Translations under genes and position numbers: made by a program
Notes under the pieces: model-generated
The model's database searches: none
Seen by the model: the letters and a program-made list of their open reading frames with translations, nothing else
Told to the model about the DNA's origin: nothing
Assembly (NCBI GenBank): GCA_934256595.1
Contig: CAKQOW010000005.1
Coordinates: 6,131 to 70,130, forward strand
Length of the DNA stretch: 64,000 nt
Direction of reading: 5' to 3'
Source: an uncultured Clostridia bacterium
GTDB taxonomy: Bacteria; Bacillota; Clostridia; Peptostreptococcales; Anaerovoracaceae
In this document: in pieces, positions 1-7,568 of the stretch
Numbering within the stretch: position 1 is the stretch's first letter
How the letters are laid out: every line of letters starts with the position of its first letter

Positions 1-1158
1 TGCAACAAGACCTGCAAGCACCATAGCCGCTCCTGCTCTGAGATCGGTTGATATAACCTGCGCTCCCTGCAGAGGTCTGCCGCCGTATATAATAGCGCTT
101 CTGCCGTCAATTTTGATGTTGGCTCCCATACGGTTAAGCTCTGCAACATGCATAAACCTGTTTTCGAATATGTTTTCAATTACAACGCTGGAGCCCTCTA
201 CTGTTGTAAGCAGCGCCATAAACGGCGACTGTATATCAGTAGGAAAGCCCGGATACGGCATTGTTTTGATGTTAGTTGCAACAAGAGGATTGACATTGCC
301 TCTGACAAGCAGTCCCTCGTCTGTTTTTTCGATTACAACACCACATTCTATAAGCTTTGCCGTAATTGCCTTGACGTGATCGGGCACGGCGTTTTTAATC
401 AGTATCTCGCCTCTGGTGATGGCTGCCGCAACCATAAATGTGCCGGTTTCAATTCTGTCGGGTATGATACCGTGCTTGCAGCCGCCAAGCTTCTCAACGC
501 CCTCGATTTTGATGGTCTCTGTGCCTGCGCCCTTGACTCTTGCTCCCATTTTGTTGAGGAAATTTGCAAGGTCAACGATTTCGGGTTCCTCGGCCGCATT
601 TTCGATTATGGTGGTTCCCTCTGCCAGCACTGCCGCCATCATTATGTTCTCGGTTGCACCAACGCTTGGGAAGTCAAGATATATAGATGCTCCCTGAAGT
701 CTGTCGCAGGACAGCTCCACGAAAGATTCTATTTCGTTGTTTATGATTTCAGCGCCCATTGCCTGAAATCCCTTGAGATGAAGCTCTACCGGTCTTGCTC
801 CTATGGTGCAGCCGCCCGGCATATATACTCTTGCGTGGCCTGTTCTTGCCAGCAGAGGTCCTGCCACAAGAAACGACGCTCTCATTTTTTTAACCAGCTC
901 AAAGGGAGCCTCAGATGTGTTGATTTTTGGTGTGTATATATTTAAAGTGTTTGTATCTGCCTTTTTGATAACGGCGCCGATATGTGCAAGAAGCTGTGTC
1001 AGCACGTCCACATCTCTAAGCGCAGGCACATCAAACAACGTGCATTCTTCTTCGGAAAGAAGTGCAGCCGCCATTATTGGCAGTACAGCATTCTTTGCTC
1101 CGCTTATTTCAACCTCTCCGCTGAGAGGATTGCTCTTTTGTACAAGATATTTAGCCAA
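1..1158 (-). CDS. murA: UDP-N-acetylglucosamine 1-carboxyvinyltransferase (partial)
   Basis: MurA transfers enolpyruvate from PEP to UDP-GlcNAc, the first committed step of cytosolic peptidoglycan precursor synthesis. The first 386 codons are present; the C-terminus lies beyond position 1. The start is a TTG at 1156-1158 behind an AGGAAAA-type ribosome binding site, and the protein opens with the family's [12 protein letters not shown]. The active-site loop reads [13 protein letters not shown], with the PEP-binding cysteine codon at 808-810, so this is a fosfomycin-sensitive Cys type. The next gene upstream on this strand is an AbrB-like regulator, with a terminator between them. Confidence 0.96.
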   Translation of the reverse strand, partial: MAKYLVQKSNPLSGEVEISGAKNAVLPIMAAALLSEEECTLFDVPALRDVDVLTQLLAHIGAVIKKADTNTLNIYTPKINTSEAPFELVKKMRASFLVAGPLLARTGHARVYMPGGCTIGARPVELHLKGFQAMGAEIINNEIESFVELSCDRLQGASIYLDFPSVGATENIMMAAVLAEGTTIIENAAEEPEIVDLANFLNKMGARVKGAGTETIKIEGVEKLGGCKHGIIPDRIETGTFMVAAAITRGEILIKNAVPDHVKAITAKLIECGVVIEKTDEGLLVRGNVNPLVATNIKTMPYPGFPTDIQSPFMALLTTVEGSSVVIENIFENRFMHVAELNRMGANIKIDGRSAIIYGGRPLQGAQVISTDLRAGAAMVLAGLVA

Positions 1159-1234
1159 TGTTTTCCTCCAGATAATTATTGTCTTATATAGTATACCATT
1201 TTTTCACCGTTTTTCAATGGCAGATATGCGGCAA

Positions 1235-1265
1235 AAAACAAAGACAGCCCGCTTTTAAAGCGGGC
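1235..1265 (-). terminator. Intrinsic terminator after the AbrB-like gene
   Basis: On the minus strand GCCCGCTTT pairs with AAAGCGGGC (1247-1265), and a T-rich tract follows. It closes the AbrB-like gene at 1275-1517 and separates it from murA. Confidence 0.8.
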
Positions 1266-1274
1266 CCGTAAATA

Positions 1275-1517
1275 CTATAAAGTTTTTAATTCATCAATGC
1301 AGCTCTGGCATACGTTCTTGTCGTGTATTCTATGTACATCGTCTCCGCTTCCGCAGAATATGCATGCAGGCTGATATTTCTTTAAAATAATCTGATCTTC
1401 GTGAACGTAGATTTCAAGAGGATCCTTTACATCGATACCTAAAGTTCTTCTGAGTTCGATTGGAAGTACAATTCTTCCCAGTTCGTCAACTTTTCTTACA
1501 ATACCTGTAGCTTTCAT
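1275..1517 (-). CDS. AbrB-family transition-state regulator with zinc-finger-like tail
   Basis: This 80-residue protein has an N-terminal AbrB/SpoVT DNA-binding domain (about residues 1-50) with GIVRKVDELGRIVLPIELRR, nearly the Bacillus AbrB sequence. Instead of the usual AbrB C-terminal multimerisation region it ends in a short CIFC...CQSC segment (about residues 52-73) that could bind zinc. It is probably a dimeric or tetrameric transcription factor acting at the growth-to-stationary or sporulation transition. The start ATG at 1517 follows AAGGAGAAC. It is monocistronic or the end of a unit, with a terminator just downstream. Family assignment is firm; targets are unknown. Confidence 0.9.
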   Translation of the reverse strand: MKATGIVRKVDELGRIVLPIELRRTLGIDVKDPLEIYVHEDQIILKKYQPACIFCGSGDDVHRIHDKNVCQSCIDELKTL

Positions 1518-1544
1518 AGTGTTCTCCTTTCTGTTTAAACGGTG

Positions 1545-1880
1545 TTACTCCGCTGTACTATCGCTCTTTGTAAAAAAGCCTTTAATAGTCGCAATGGAAT
1601 TAACAATAACGCTTATGGCGTTTACTGCATTTTGATTGCCTTTAAGTGTTTCAGAGATGTTTGCAACTGATTCTGATACAACCCCTATGATATTATCAAC
1701 TTCCTTGGTCTTGTCCGATATTGCCGAGGATACCACGTTGACATCTTCGAGTATGCTGTTGACGCTTTTGAGTGTCTTAACAAGCTTTACTGCCGCCACA
1801 CACAGTATTACCAGCAATACTATACCTGCAAGTACCAGAAGAAAATGTCCTACACTTTCCAGGTTCAGAGTAATCTGCAT
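1545..1880 (-). CDS. DUF948-like membrane-anchored protein
   Basis: A 111-residue protein with one N-terminal transmembrane segment (about residues 11-33) and a long predicted helical, Ser/Val/Ile-rich tail. This layout resembles DUF948 general-stress proteins such as Bacillus YtxG. The ATG at 1880 is preceded by AGGAGG-like GGAGGTATTG. No catalytic motif is visible. Function is unknown; the family match is by overall pattern only. Confidence 0.65.
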   Translation of the reverse strand: MQITLNLESVGHFLLVLAGIVLLVILCVAAVKLVKTLKSVNSILEDVNVVSSAISDKTKEVDNIIGVVSESVANISETLKGNQNAVNAISVIVNSIATIKGFFTKSDSTAE

Positions 1881-1987
1881 AACAATACCTCCTTATTTTT
1901 GTCCTGTCCCTATTATGTAACAAGTGGAAAATAATTGCAACATTTTTTTGAAAAAAAATCATATATTTTTTTGAGGTGATAATTTTG

Positions 1988-2575
1988 ATGAATTATATAT
2001 GGTCGGGAATGATAATTATCGGAATCGTTTTTGCCTGCATAAACGGTCAGATCCCGAAATTCTGCGACGGTCTTATGCAAAGCTGCACCGATGCCGTGCA
2101 ATTTATAATAAGCATTGCCGGGGTTATGGCGCTGTGGACCGGTCTTATGAACATTGCAGACAAATCCGGTCTTATTTCGCTTATTGCAAAAAAAATCAAG
2201 CCGCTGATGCGATTTATATTTCCCGAAGAGAAAAATCAGAAAACCATTGCCATGATGGTTATGAGCTTCATAGCAAATATCTTCGGCGCAGGAAACAGCG
2301 CGACGGTGTTTTCACTCAAATCCATGGAAATGCTCGATGCCGAAAACGGTCACAGTCCATATGCCAGCAATACGATGTGTATGTTTATTGCCGTAAGCAC
2401 CACTATGATACAGCTTGTGCCTGTCACAGTGGTAAAGGTGCGCACGGACCTTGGCTCACAGGATCCGGGAAGCATAATAATTCCGTCGATTGCCGCAGGG
2501 CTTATCTCAATGGCTGTCACTATATTAATTGCCAAACTGTTTGAAAGGAAATCAAGAAATGTCAGCGGTTTTTAG
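1988..2575 (+). CDS. spmA: Spore maturation protein A
   Basis: SpmA is a multi-spanning membrane protein of the nucleoside-recognition/Gate family. In Bacillus, SpmA and SpmB are needed for proper spore core dehydration. The protein has about five hydrophobic segments and the family's FGAGNSATVFSLK stretch. I chose ATG 1988 because GAGGTGAT lies 9 bases upstream; an in-frame GTG at 1976 is possible but overlaps that site. The gene overlaps spmB by 17 bases, so the two are translationally coupled. It is evidence for a spore former. Confidence 0.93.
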   Translation: MNYIWSGMIIIGIVFACINGQIPKFCDGLMQSCTDAVQFIISIAGVMALWTGLMNIADKSGLISLIAKKIKPLMRFIFPEEKNQKTIAMMVMSFIANIFGAGNSATVFSLKSMEMLDAENGHSPYASNTMCMFIAVSTTMIQLVPVTVVKVRTDLGSQDPGSIIIPSIAAGLISMAVTILIAKLFERKSRNVSGF

Positions 2576-3086
2576 CACTGTTTCGGGGTTTTTTATTCCT
2601 GCTGTAATTATTGTCATTCTTCTGTATGGATTATACAGAAAAACTCCGCTTTATGATGTATTTATTGACGGAGCGAAGGACGGTCTCAAAACCGTTGTTG
2701 AAATAATTCCGTTTATACTTGCGGTATTTGTCGGAATTACAGCCCTGACCTCCTCAGGCGCTATGGACTGGCTGCAGAAAATCTCAGCGCCGCTTTTTAA
2801 TCTGCTTGGAATTCCTGAGGAACTGATTTCACTCATACTGCTCCGCTCTGTATCCGGCAGCGGCTCTCTGGCTGTGGCGCAGAATATAATGCAGGTATAC
2901 GGCACCGATAATCTGATAGGCCGCAGCGCCTCTGTAATGGTGGGAAGCTGTGAAACTATTTTTTATGTGCTCGCCCTCTATTTCGGTGTAACCTCCGTAA
3001 AAAATATGCGCTATGCCTTTCACGTCGGCATAATAGGCTACATAGTATCAATTCTGGCATCGGTCTACATCTGTATGATTATCTAG
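2559..3086 (+). CDS. spmB: Spore maturation protein B
   Basis: This is the second half of the SpmAB pair, 175 residues, with several membrane spans and the family's motif LLRSVSGSGSLAV. The start ATG 2559 has AAAGGAAA upstream inside the end of spmA. It acts with SpmA in the forespore or mother-cell membrane during spore maturation (known from Bacillus). It converges on the methyltransferase gene; the two stop codons overlap by 4 bases. Confidence 0.93.
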   Translation: MSAVFSTVSGFFIPAVIIVILLYGLYRKTPLYDVFIDGAKDGLKTVVEIIPFILAVFVGITALTSSGAMDWLQKISAPLFNLLGIPEELISLILLRSVSGSGSLAVAQNIMQVYGTDNLIGRSASVMVGSCETIFYVLALYFGVTSVKNMRYAFHVGIIGYIVSILASVYICMII

Positions 3087-3820
3087 TCTCTCTCATATAT
3101 CCGCTGTATTTCGTCCGTATATGTGCCGTCCCCGTTATATACATACAGTTCAGGAAGCAGTTTAAGCTCTCTGCCTGCGTTTTTGATGCAGTGTATAAGC
3201 ACTATATTGGCAGCCTGTCCCGATTTGGGACAGACAAATCTCATTGTCTTTGGCTCAAGTCTGTGTTTCCTTGCGTAATACATAATATCTGCAAGTCTTG
3301 AGGGCCTGTGTACCATAAACAGCTCGCCGCGTTCCTCCAGCAGAAATGCTGCCGCAGCTATAAAATCCTCTAACCTCGCATATACCTCATGACGCGCTAT
3401 GGTTTTGGCTGTAAGGCCGTTTACAAGGGCGTTTCCCATTTCCATATACGGCGGATTGGACGTGACAGTATCAAAACAGCCTTTAAGACTTCTGTCAATA
3501 TCCTTTACATTGCAGCACAGCATATCGACTCTGTCCTCAAGGCCGTTGAGTTTCACATTTCTGACAGCTCTTTCATATGAATCCGCCTGTATCTCCACTC
3601 CGCAGATCCTTGCCGCGGCAGTCTTGTGACTGAGTATGACCGGGACTATGCCCGTACCTGTGCCGAGATCTATAATCGCTGATTTTTTCTTTGCGGTATT
3701 TGCCGCAAAATCAGCAAGCAGCACAGCGTCCACTCCATAGCAGAAATCCTGAGGTTTTTGTATCAGCTTCAGTCCGCCAAAGCCTATTTCATCAAGTCTT
3801 TCGCTTTCTTTAATATTCAT
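3083..3820 (-). CDS. tRNA1(Val) (adenine(37)-N6)-methyltransferase-like
   Basis: A 245-residue Rossmann-fold SAM-dependent methyltransferase of the YfiC/YabB (TrmN6) family. Motif I is DLGTGTGIVP and the catalytic motif is NPPY (TSNPPYMEMG), diagnostic for adenine N6 methylation. It sits two bases downstream of ricT, as in Bacillus where yabB follows yaaT(ricT). The N-terminal DEIGFGGLKLIQ matches the family. The exact target adenine is inferred from the family. Confidence 0.9.
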   Translation of the reverse strand: MNIKESERLDEIGFGGLKLIQKPQDFCYGVDAVLLADFAANTAKKKSAIIDLGTGTGIVPVILSHKTAAARICGVEIQADSYERAVRNVKLNGLEDRVDMLCCNVKDIDRSLKGCFDTVTSNPPYMEMGNALVNGLTAKTIARHEVYARLEDFIAAAAFLLEERGELFMVHRPSRLADIMYYARKHRLEPKTMRFVCPKSGQAANIVLIHCIKNAGRELKLLPELYVYNGDGTYTDEIQRIYERD

Positions 3821-3822
3821 TG

Positions 3823-4743
3823 CTAATCCTTAATAAGTTTTTTGATTTCCGCTAAAGTTTCGGCGTCCATATCATCATCTATGATATTATCATTATGTTT
3901 TTTTCTGTTTCCAAATCTCTTGATTTCTTCTTTTTTGTAGGTATACACGTCATTGCTGAGTTTTTCTTCTTTATCTGCTGAAGCCTCCTCCTGAACAAGC
4001 CTTACCTTTATCTTGTTTTCGAGTATGCTTGTGTCAACAACAACTGCATTGCCCTCTTTGGTGCGTACTCTCTCTCCCACGTCAGGCATACCTTTTTTCA
4101 TTTCGCTGTAGACATCGTTTTCGTATTTCAGGCAGCACATAAGTCTGCCGCACACACCCGATATCTTGGCAGGGTTAAGCGATAAATTCTGTACCTTTGC
4201 CATTTTGATTGATACAGGATGGAAATCCGAAAGCCAGCTTGCGCAGCAAAGCGACTTGCCGCAACAGCCTATTCCGCCCAGCATTTTGGCTACATCTCTG
4301 ACGCCTATCTGGCGCAGCTCTATTCTCATTTTGAACACGCCTGCAAGGTCTTTTACCAGTTCTCTGAAATCCACTCTTCCGTCTGCTGTAAAATAAAAGA
4401 TGACCTTGCTGTTGTCAAATGTATATTCAACGTCTACAAGCTTCATATCAAGCCCGTGTTTTTCGACTTTTTCCTGACATATATTAAGGGTCCTCTCCTT
4501 TTTGGCGAGATTCTCCTCGTGTTTTTTGCAGTCGTTTTTGTCTGCAATCCTTATAACCTGTTTCAGCGGAGTTACTATTTCTTTTTCGGAAACCTCCATT
4601 ATGTCACTTGAAGCCGTACCAAATTCAGTGCCTCTGGCGGTTTCGACAATGACATTGTCCTCCTCGTGTATATCGAAATCACCCGGGTCAAAATAATAAA
4701 TCTTACCGGCATTTCTAAATCTGACACCAACTACTTTTACCAT
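3823..4743 (-). CDS. ricT: PSP1-domain protein RicT
   Basis: 306-residue PSP1 (YaaT/RicT) protein. In Bacillus it forms the RicAFT complex that binds Fe-S clusters and assists RNase Y processing, competence, biofilm formation and sporulation. The PSP1 core includes FGTASSDIMEV near the N-terminus and the Cys-rich run GGIGCCGKSLCC and LMCCLKYENDVY, which are cluster ligand candidates. The lysine/aspartate-rich C-terminal tail is variable in the family. It lies between holB (3 bases away) and the methyltransferase, the conserved tmk-holB-ricT order. Confidence 0.93.
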   Translation of the reverse strand: MVKVVGVRFRNAGKIYYFDPGDFDIHEEDNVIVETARGTEFGTASSDIMEVSEKEIVTPLKQVIRIADKNDCKKHEENLAKKERTLNICQEKVEKHGLDMKLVDVEYTFDNSKVIFYFTADGRVDFRELVKDLAGVFKMRIELRQIGVRDVAKMLGGIGCCGKSLCCASWLSDFHPVSIKMAKVQNLSLNPAKISGVCGRLMCCLKYENDVYSEMKKGMPDVGERVRTKEGNAVVVDTSILENKIKVRLVQEEASADKEEKLSNDVYTYKKEEIKRFGNRKKHNDNIIDDDMDAETLAEIKKLIKD

Positions 4744-4746
4744 TAT

Positions 4747-5535
4747 CTATCCTCCGATTTTAATTATCATTTCTTTTAGCGCATAAGAAATATTCATATT
4801 CTTCAGGATTTTGCGTCTGGCCTCCTCTATGGCCGAAATACTGCTGTAAATACTGCTGCTGCTGTATTTCACGCTGCCGTCTATAATAAAATCCCTGTAT
4901 ATCTTCTCCAGACAGTCAAGAACAGCCATTGTTTCACGCCTGTCCTTTGCCAGTTTTTCGGCATAGGCTTTAAGAACATAAAACGGCTCTTCCTCATATA
5001 TCATTTTTTCAAGCTCTGTCGCTTTGCTTAAAGTCCCTGCTTCAGTCTGCCGCCCTGTGCTTTCAAGTCTGTAAACCGCGCATCTTGACAGTATTGTCGG
5101 AAGAAAATTCTCTATATTATCCGCAAGCAGAATTATCACGGTTCCACAAGGAGGCTCCTCCAGAGTTTTAAGGAGTCTGTTCTGGGCCCATCTTGTCATA
5201 GTATCCGCATTTTCGATTACAGCTATGTTTCTGCTGCCTGCAAAAGGCTTGTTTTTGAGTTTTTCCTGAAGCTTTTCTATGTCCTCATCTTTCACGCTGT
5301 TTTCAGGCGAAATGATGAACAGATCCTCATAATTGCCGTTGTCTATCTTGCGACAGACTGCGCACTCACCGCAGCCGCCGCTGTCACACAAAACTGATTT
5401 TACAAAGTTCATCGCAAATGCGGTCTTGTCTACGGTATAATCCCCCTCAAAAATATATGCGTGGGATATATTGCCGTTTGCTATGGCGCGATTAAGCCTT
5501 TCGGCGGCTTTGCTGCCAATTCCGTCACTTATCAT
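4747..5535 (-). CDS. holB: DNA polymerase III delta' subunit
   Basis: Clamp-loader subunit that helps load the beta clamp at primer-template junctions. The AAA+ fold is recognisable by the zinc module CX5CX2CX2C (CDSGGCGECAVC), the sensor motif RNRLLKTLEEPP and SRC. The P-loop position (EGDYTVDKTAF) is degenerate, as is usual for the non-ATPase delta' subunit. Start ATG 5535 (MISDGIG) lies inside the end of tmk with an 11-base overlap, giving a 262-residue protein. Confidence 0.93.
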   Translation of the reverse strand: MISDGIGSKAAERLNRAIANGNISHAYIFEGDYTVDKTAFAMNFVKSVLCDSGGCGECAVCRKIDNGNYEDLFIISPENSVKDEDIEKLQEKLKNKPFAGSRNIAVIENADTMTRWAQNRLLKTLEEPPCGTVIILLADNIENFLPTILSRCAVYRLESTGRQTEAGTLSKATELEKMIYEEEPFYVLKAYAEKLAKDRRETMAVLDCLEKIYRDFIIDGSVKYSSSSIYSSISAIEEARRKILKNMNISYALKEMIIKIGG

Positions 5536-6148
5536 CAATAAGCCTTTCCAGATATGCTCTGATTTCGTCAAAAATATCTTCAATGCCGCCCGACGCATCT
5601 ATGCCCACAATTCTGTCTGCATAGGTTTTTTCGAGCTCCTCATATCCGTTATATACTCTGCGGTGAAAATCCAGCTTTTCGAGTTCAAGTCTGTCCTCCT
5701 GCCCCGGTACAAGCCTGCCCTTGCCCACCTCGGGATCAAGTTTAAGCAGAAATGTAATGTCCGGAATGCAATCCTCAACGGCATAGCTGTTGATAACCTT
5801 TACGGCCTCGCCAAGTTCTCTGCCGTAGCCCTGATATGCAATAGATGAATCTACAAATCTGTCACATATTACTGTTGTTCCCTTTGCCAGCGCAGGCCTT
5901 ATAACCTGCTGTACGTGCTGGGTTCTGGAGGCTGCATAGAGCATAGCCTCTGTCATTGCATGCATTTCAGAATTGTTCCTGTCAAGAATAAGCTCACGGA
6001 TTTTCTCTCCGATTGCTGTACCGCCCGGCTCTCTCGTAAGCAGAACGCTCATTCCTCTCGCTTCCAGGAACTCCTTTACTTTGTTTATCTGTGTTGATTT
6101 ACCGGAGCCGTCTCCGCCTTCAAAGGTAATAAATAAATTTCCTGTCAT
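5525..6148 (-). CDS. tmk: Thymidylate kinase
   Basis: dTMP + ATP to dTDP, needed for dTTP supply. The 207-residue protein has the P-loop FEGGDGSGKST (about 8-18), the DRFVDSSIAYQG motif and a lid region. The ATG at 6148 shares a base with the stop of the small upstream membrane protein (TAATG), so the two are coupled. Downstream holB overlaps, building one operon with ricT and the methyltransferase. Confidence 0.97.
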   Translation of the reverse strand: MTGNLFITFEGGDGSGKSTQINKVKEFLEARGMSVLLTREPGGTAIGEKIRELILDRNNSEMHAMTEAMLYAASRTQHVQQVIRPALAKGTTVICDRFVDSSIAYQGYGRELGEAVKVINSYAVEDCIPDITFLLKLDPEVGKGRLVPGQEDRLELEKLDFHRRVYNGYEELEKTYADRIVGIDASGGIEDIFDEIRAYLERLIDDK

Positions 6149-6267
6149 TATTTCACCCGCCTGGATTTGCCGATAACTTCTTCCATTGATTTAGTAAAAA
6201 GTATAAGAGCCAGATATCCCACAGGTATGCAAAGCATTATTGCAAGCAGTATTCTAAAAAATATCAT
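6148..6267 (-). CDS. 39-residue single-span membrane protein upstream of tmk
   Basis: A short gene with a strong GGAGAGG ribosome binding site just before ATG 6267. The product starts MIFFRILLAIMLCIPVGYL, a single hydrophobic segment, and ends in a charged tail (KSMEEVIGKSRRVK). Its stop codon overlaps the tmk start as TAATG. An extended -10 promoter lies 50 bases upstream, so this small gene heads the tmk-holB-ricT operon. No family recognised; it may be a real micro-protein or a translational leader for tmk. Confidence 0.7.
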   Translation of the reverse strand: MIFFRILLAIMLCIPVGYLALILFTKSMEEVIGKSRRVK

Positions 6268-6318
6268 AAGACCTCTCCTTTAAACATTATCTGCTCTTTT
6301 CACAGAACCAATGTGCCT

Positions 6319-6327
6319 ATTATATCA
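6319..6327 (-). promoter_or_regulatory. Extended -10 promoter of the tmk operon
   Basis: The minus strand reads TGATATAAT, an extended -10 element (TGnTATAAT), in an AT-rich region without a good -35 hexamer. It lies about 50 bases before the 39-residue membrane protein. Confidence 0.6.
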
Positions 6328-6430
6328 TAAAATGCATTAAACCTCTACATTAAAGTCAAATCATAGCATAAAATGTTTAAATTAAACCTTTCGCATTTTC
6401 ATGACTAAAATTTCAGTTCTGCAAATGAAA

Positions 6431-6460
6431 CAGGCAACCCACCATAAAGTGAACTGCCTG
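6431..6460 (-). terminator. Hairpin downstream of the truncated surface-protein gene
   Basis: On the minus strand CAGGCAGTTCAC pairs with GTGGGTTGCCTG, a 12-bp stem with G-T wobbles, followed by TTTC. It likely terminates transcription from the surface-protein remnant. The stretch 6268-6542 otherwise holds only the tmk promoter and the conserved 3' element. Confidence 0.6.
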
Positions 6461-6465
6461 CCAAA

Positions 6466-6542
6466 CACCTTAATTCAATTGTTTTAATACATTAAGATAT
6501 ACTCTGTTAAGTCTCCTGAGCAATGTACCTTATTCAGGTTAT
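6466..6542 (-). repeat. Conserved 3' untranslated element, copy 1
   Basis: This segment just downstream of the surface-protein stop is repeated after the partial surface gene at 63845. It includes an exact 28-base match (6512-6539 against 63814-63841) plus shorter matches. Inside it CCTGA and TCAGG could form a small stem. The third homologous gene, ending at 16794, lacks it. Confidence 0.8.
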
Positions 6543-6935
6543 TTACTTACTCCAGCGTCTAGCTCCATAGCTGCACTGCTTCAGCGCGGTCTGAGCTACA
6601 AGCTTCTTGCCGTCATATACCATCACCTTAGCCTTGTAGTAGTACTTAGTACCTTTCTTGCCCTTAGTGCTTATATATGAGTTTGAGGTCTTGGTCTTAA
6701 TAGCCTTATACTTTGAAGCCTTCTTAGTTGATCTATAGAACTTATACTTAACAGTATATCCCATAGCCTTTGCTTCCTTAATCAGGCTGTTATTGTTCTT
6801 AACGCTCACCTTAATCTTAACATTCTTCTTTGAAGTCTTTGAAGTAGTTGCCTTAAGTTTAGCTTCCCTGATTAAGGAATTTATCTTATCAGCGTTCTGC
6901 TTCTCTATGATTTTCTCTGCATCTGCTTTCTCTTT
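6543..6935 (-). pseudogene. 5'-truncated surface protein C-terminal fragment
   Basis: The reading frame matches the last about 130 residues of the intact surface protein at 16794-19619: both contain KADAEKIIEKQN, INSLIREAK, MGYTVKYKFYRST and KASKYKA, and both end in W-S-K-stop. Upstream of about 6935 the similarity ends and an in-frame TAA appears, and no start codon with a ribosome binding site is present. A GTG at 6809 could start an 88-residue piece but lies inside the conserved domain. I read it as a leftover 3' end of a duplicated gene. Confidence 0.8.
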
Positions 6936-7071
6936 AATATCTATACATTATCGAAGCCTCTCCGGCTGTTCGTTAAGAGAATAAATTATATATTTCATTC
7001 TTACCTTGTTCACAGTAATTTCTAAGCCACAAAATCTTTCTCAAAACAAATTATCTATCACAAGTATAACA

Positions 7072-7554
7072 TCAATCTTCTATATCAAAAACTGCTTTTT
7101 CATAGTCTGCAACATAGTATCTGATGTTTTTTCTGCCCTTTTGGATTATCCTGTGGCCCTCTGCTTCAAGCATCTGTTTCTGGGAAGCAATGCCTCCCGG
7201 ATATTTAGGATTAAGCTCGCCGCCTGCCTTGAGAGTTCTCCAGTAGGGAGTCTTATCCGTATCTCTCTGGTGGCTTGCCCATGCCGCAATGGATACAAAT
7301 ATGCCCGCTGTAATAGGCTCTGTAAAATCGGCATCGTTTGCGCGGGCAAAATATTCTCTGATATCACCTGCAGTAACAACCTTTCCGAAAGGAACTTTTT
7401 TCATTACCTCATCATAGGCTGCGGGAGGCGCAAAGTACATTCTGTTTCCTCCATATTTCTGTATGGTTTTTTCATCGGTTACTATCTGTATCCTGGGCAT
7501 ATCCCTGCTGTCTGCAAGCATAGCGTTAAAGTCCTTTTTATCTTCGTTTGCCAT
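7072..7554 (-). CDS. MGMT-family alkyltransferase-like protein lacking the cysteine
   Basis: A 160-residue protein with the DNA-binding half of O6-alkylguanine-DNA alkyltransferases: VPFGKVVTAGDIREYF, an AG/SIAAWA helix and LEAEGHRI. Where active enzymes have PCHRV, this reads PYWRTLK, so the acceptor Cys is replaced by Tyr and the His by Trp. This places it with alkyltransferase-like (ATL) or COG3695-type proteins that bind damaged DNA without alkyl transfer. It lies 14 bases downstream of the U32 gene, probably in the same transcript. Confidence 0.8.
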   Translation of the reverse strand: MANEDKKDFNAMLADSRDMPRIQIVTDEKTIQKYGGNRMYFAPPAAYDEVMKKVPFGKVVTAGDIREYFARANDADFTEPITAGIFVSIAAWASHQRDTDKTPYWRTLKAGGELNPKYPGGIASQKQMLEAEGHRIIQKGRKNIRYYVADYEKAVFDIED

Positions 7555-7568
7555 AATGTCATCACTCC

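Noticed and set aside
113..1258. Plus-strand ORFs across the first kilobase
   Set aside because: They are shadows of murA on the minus strand, which has all its motifs.
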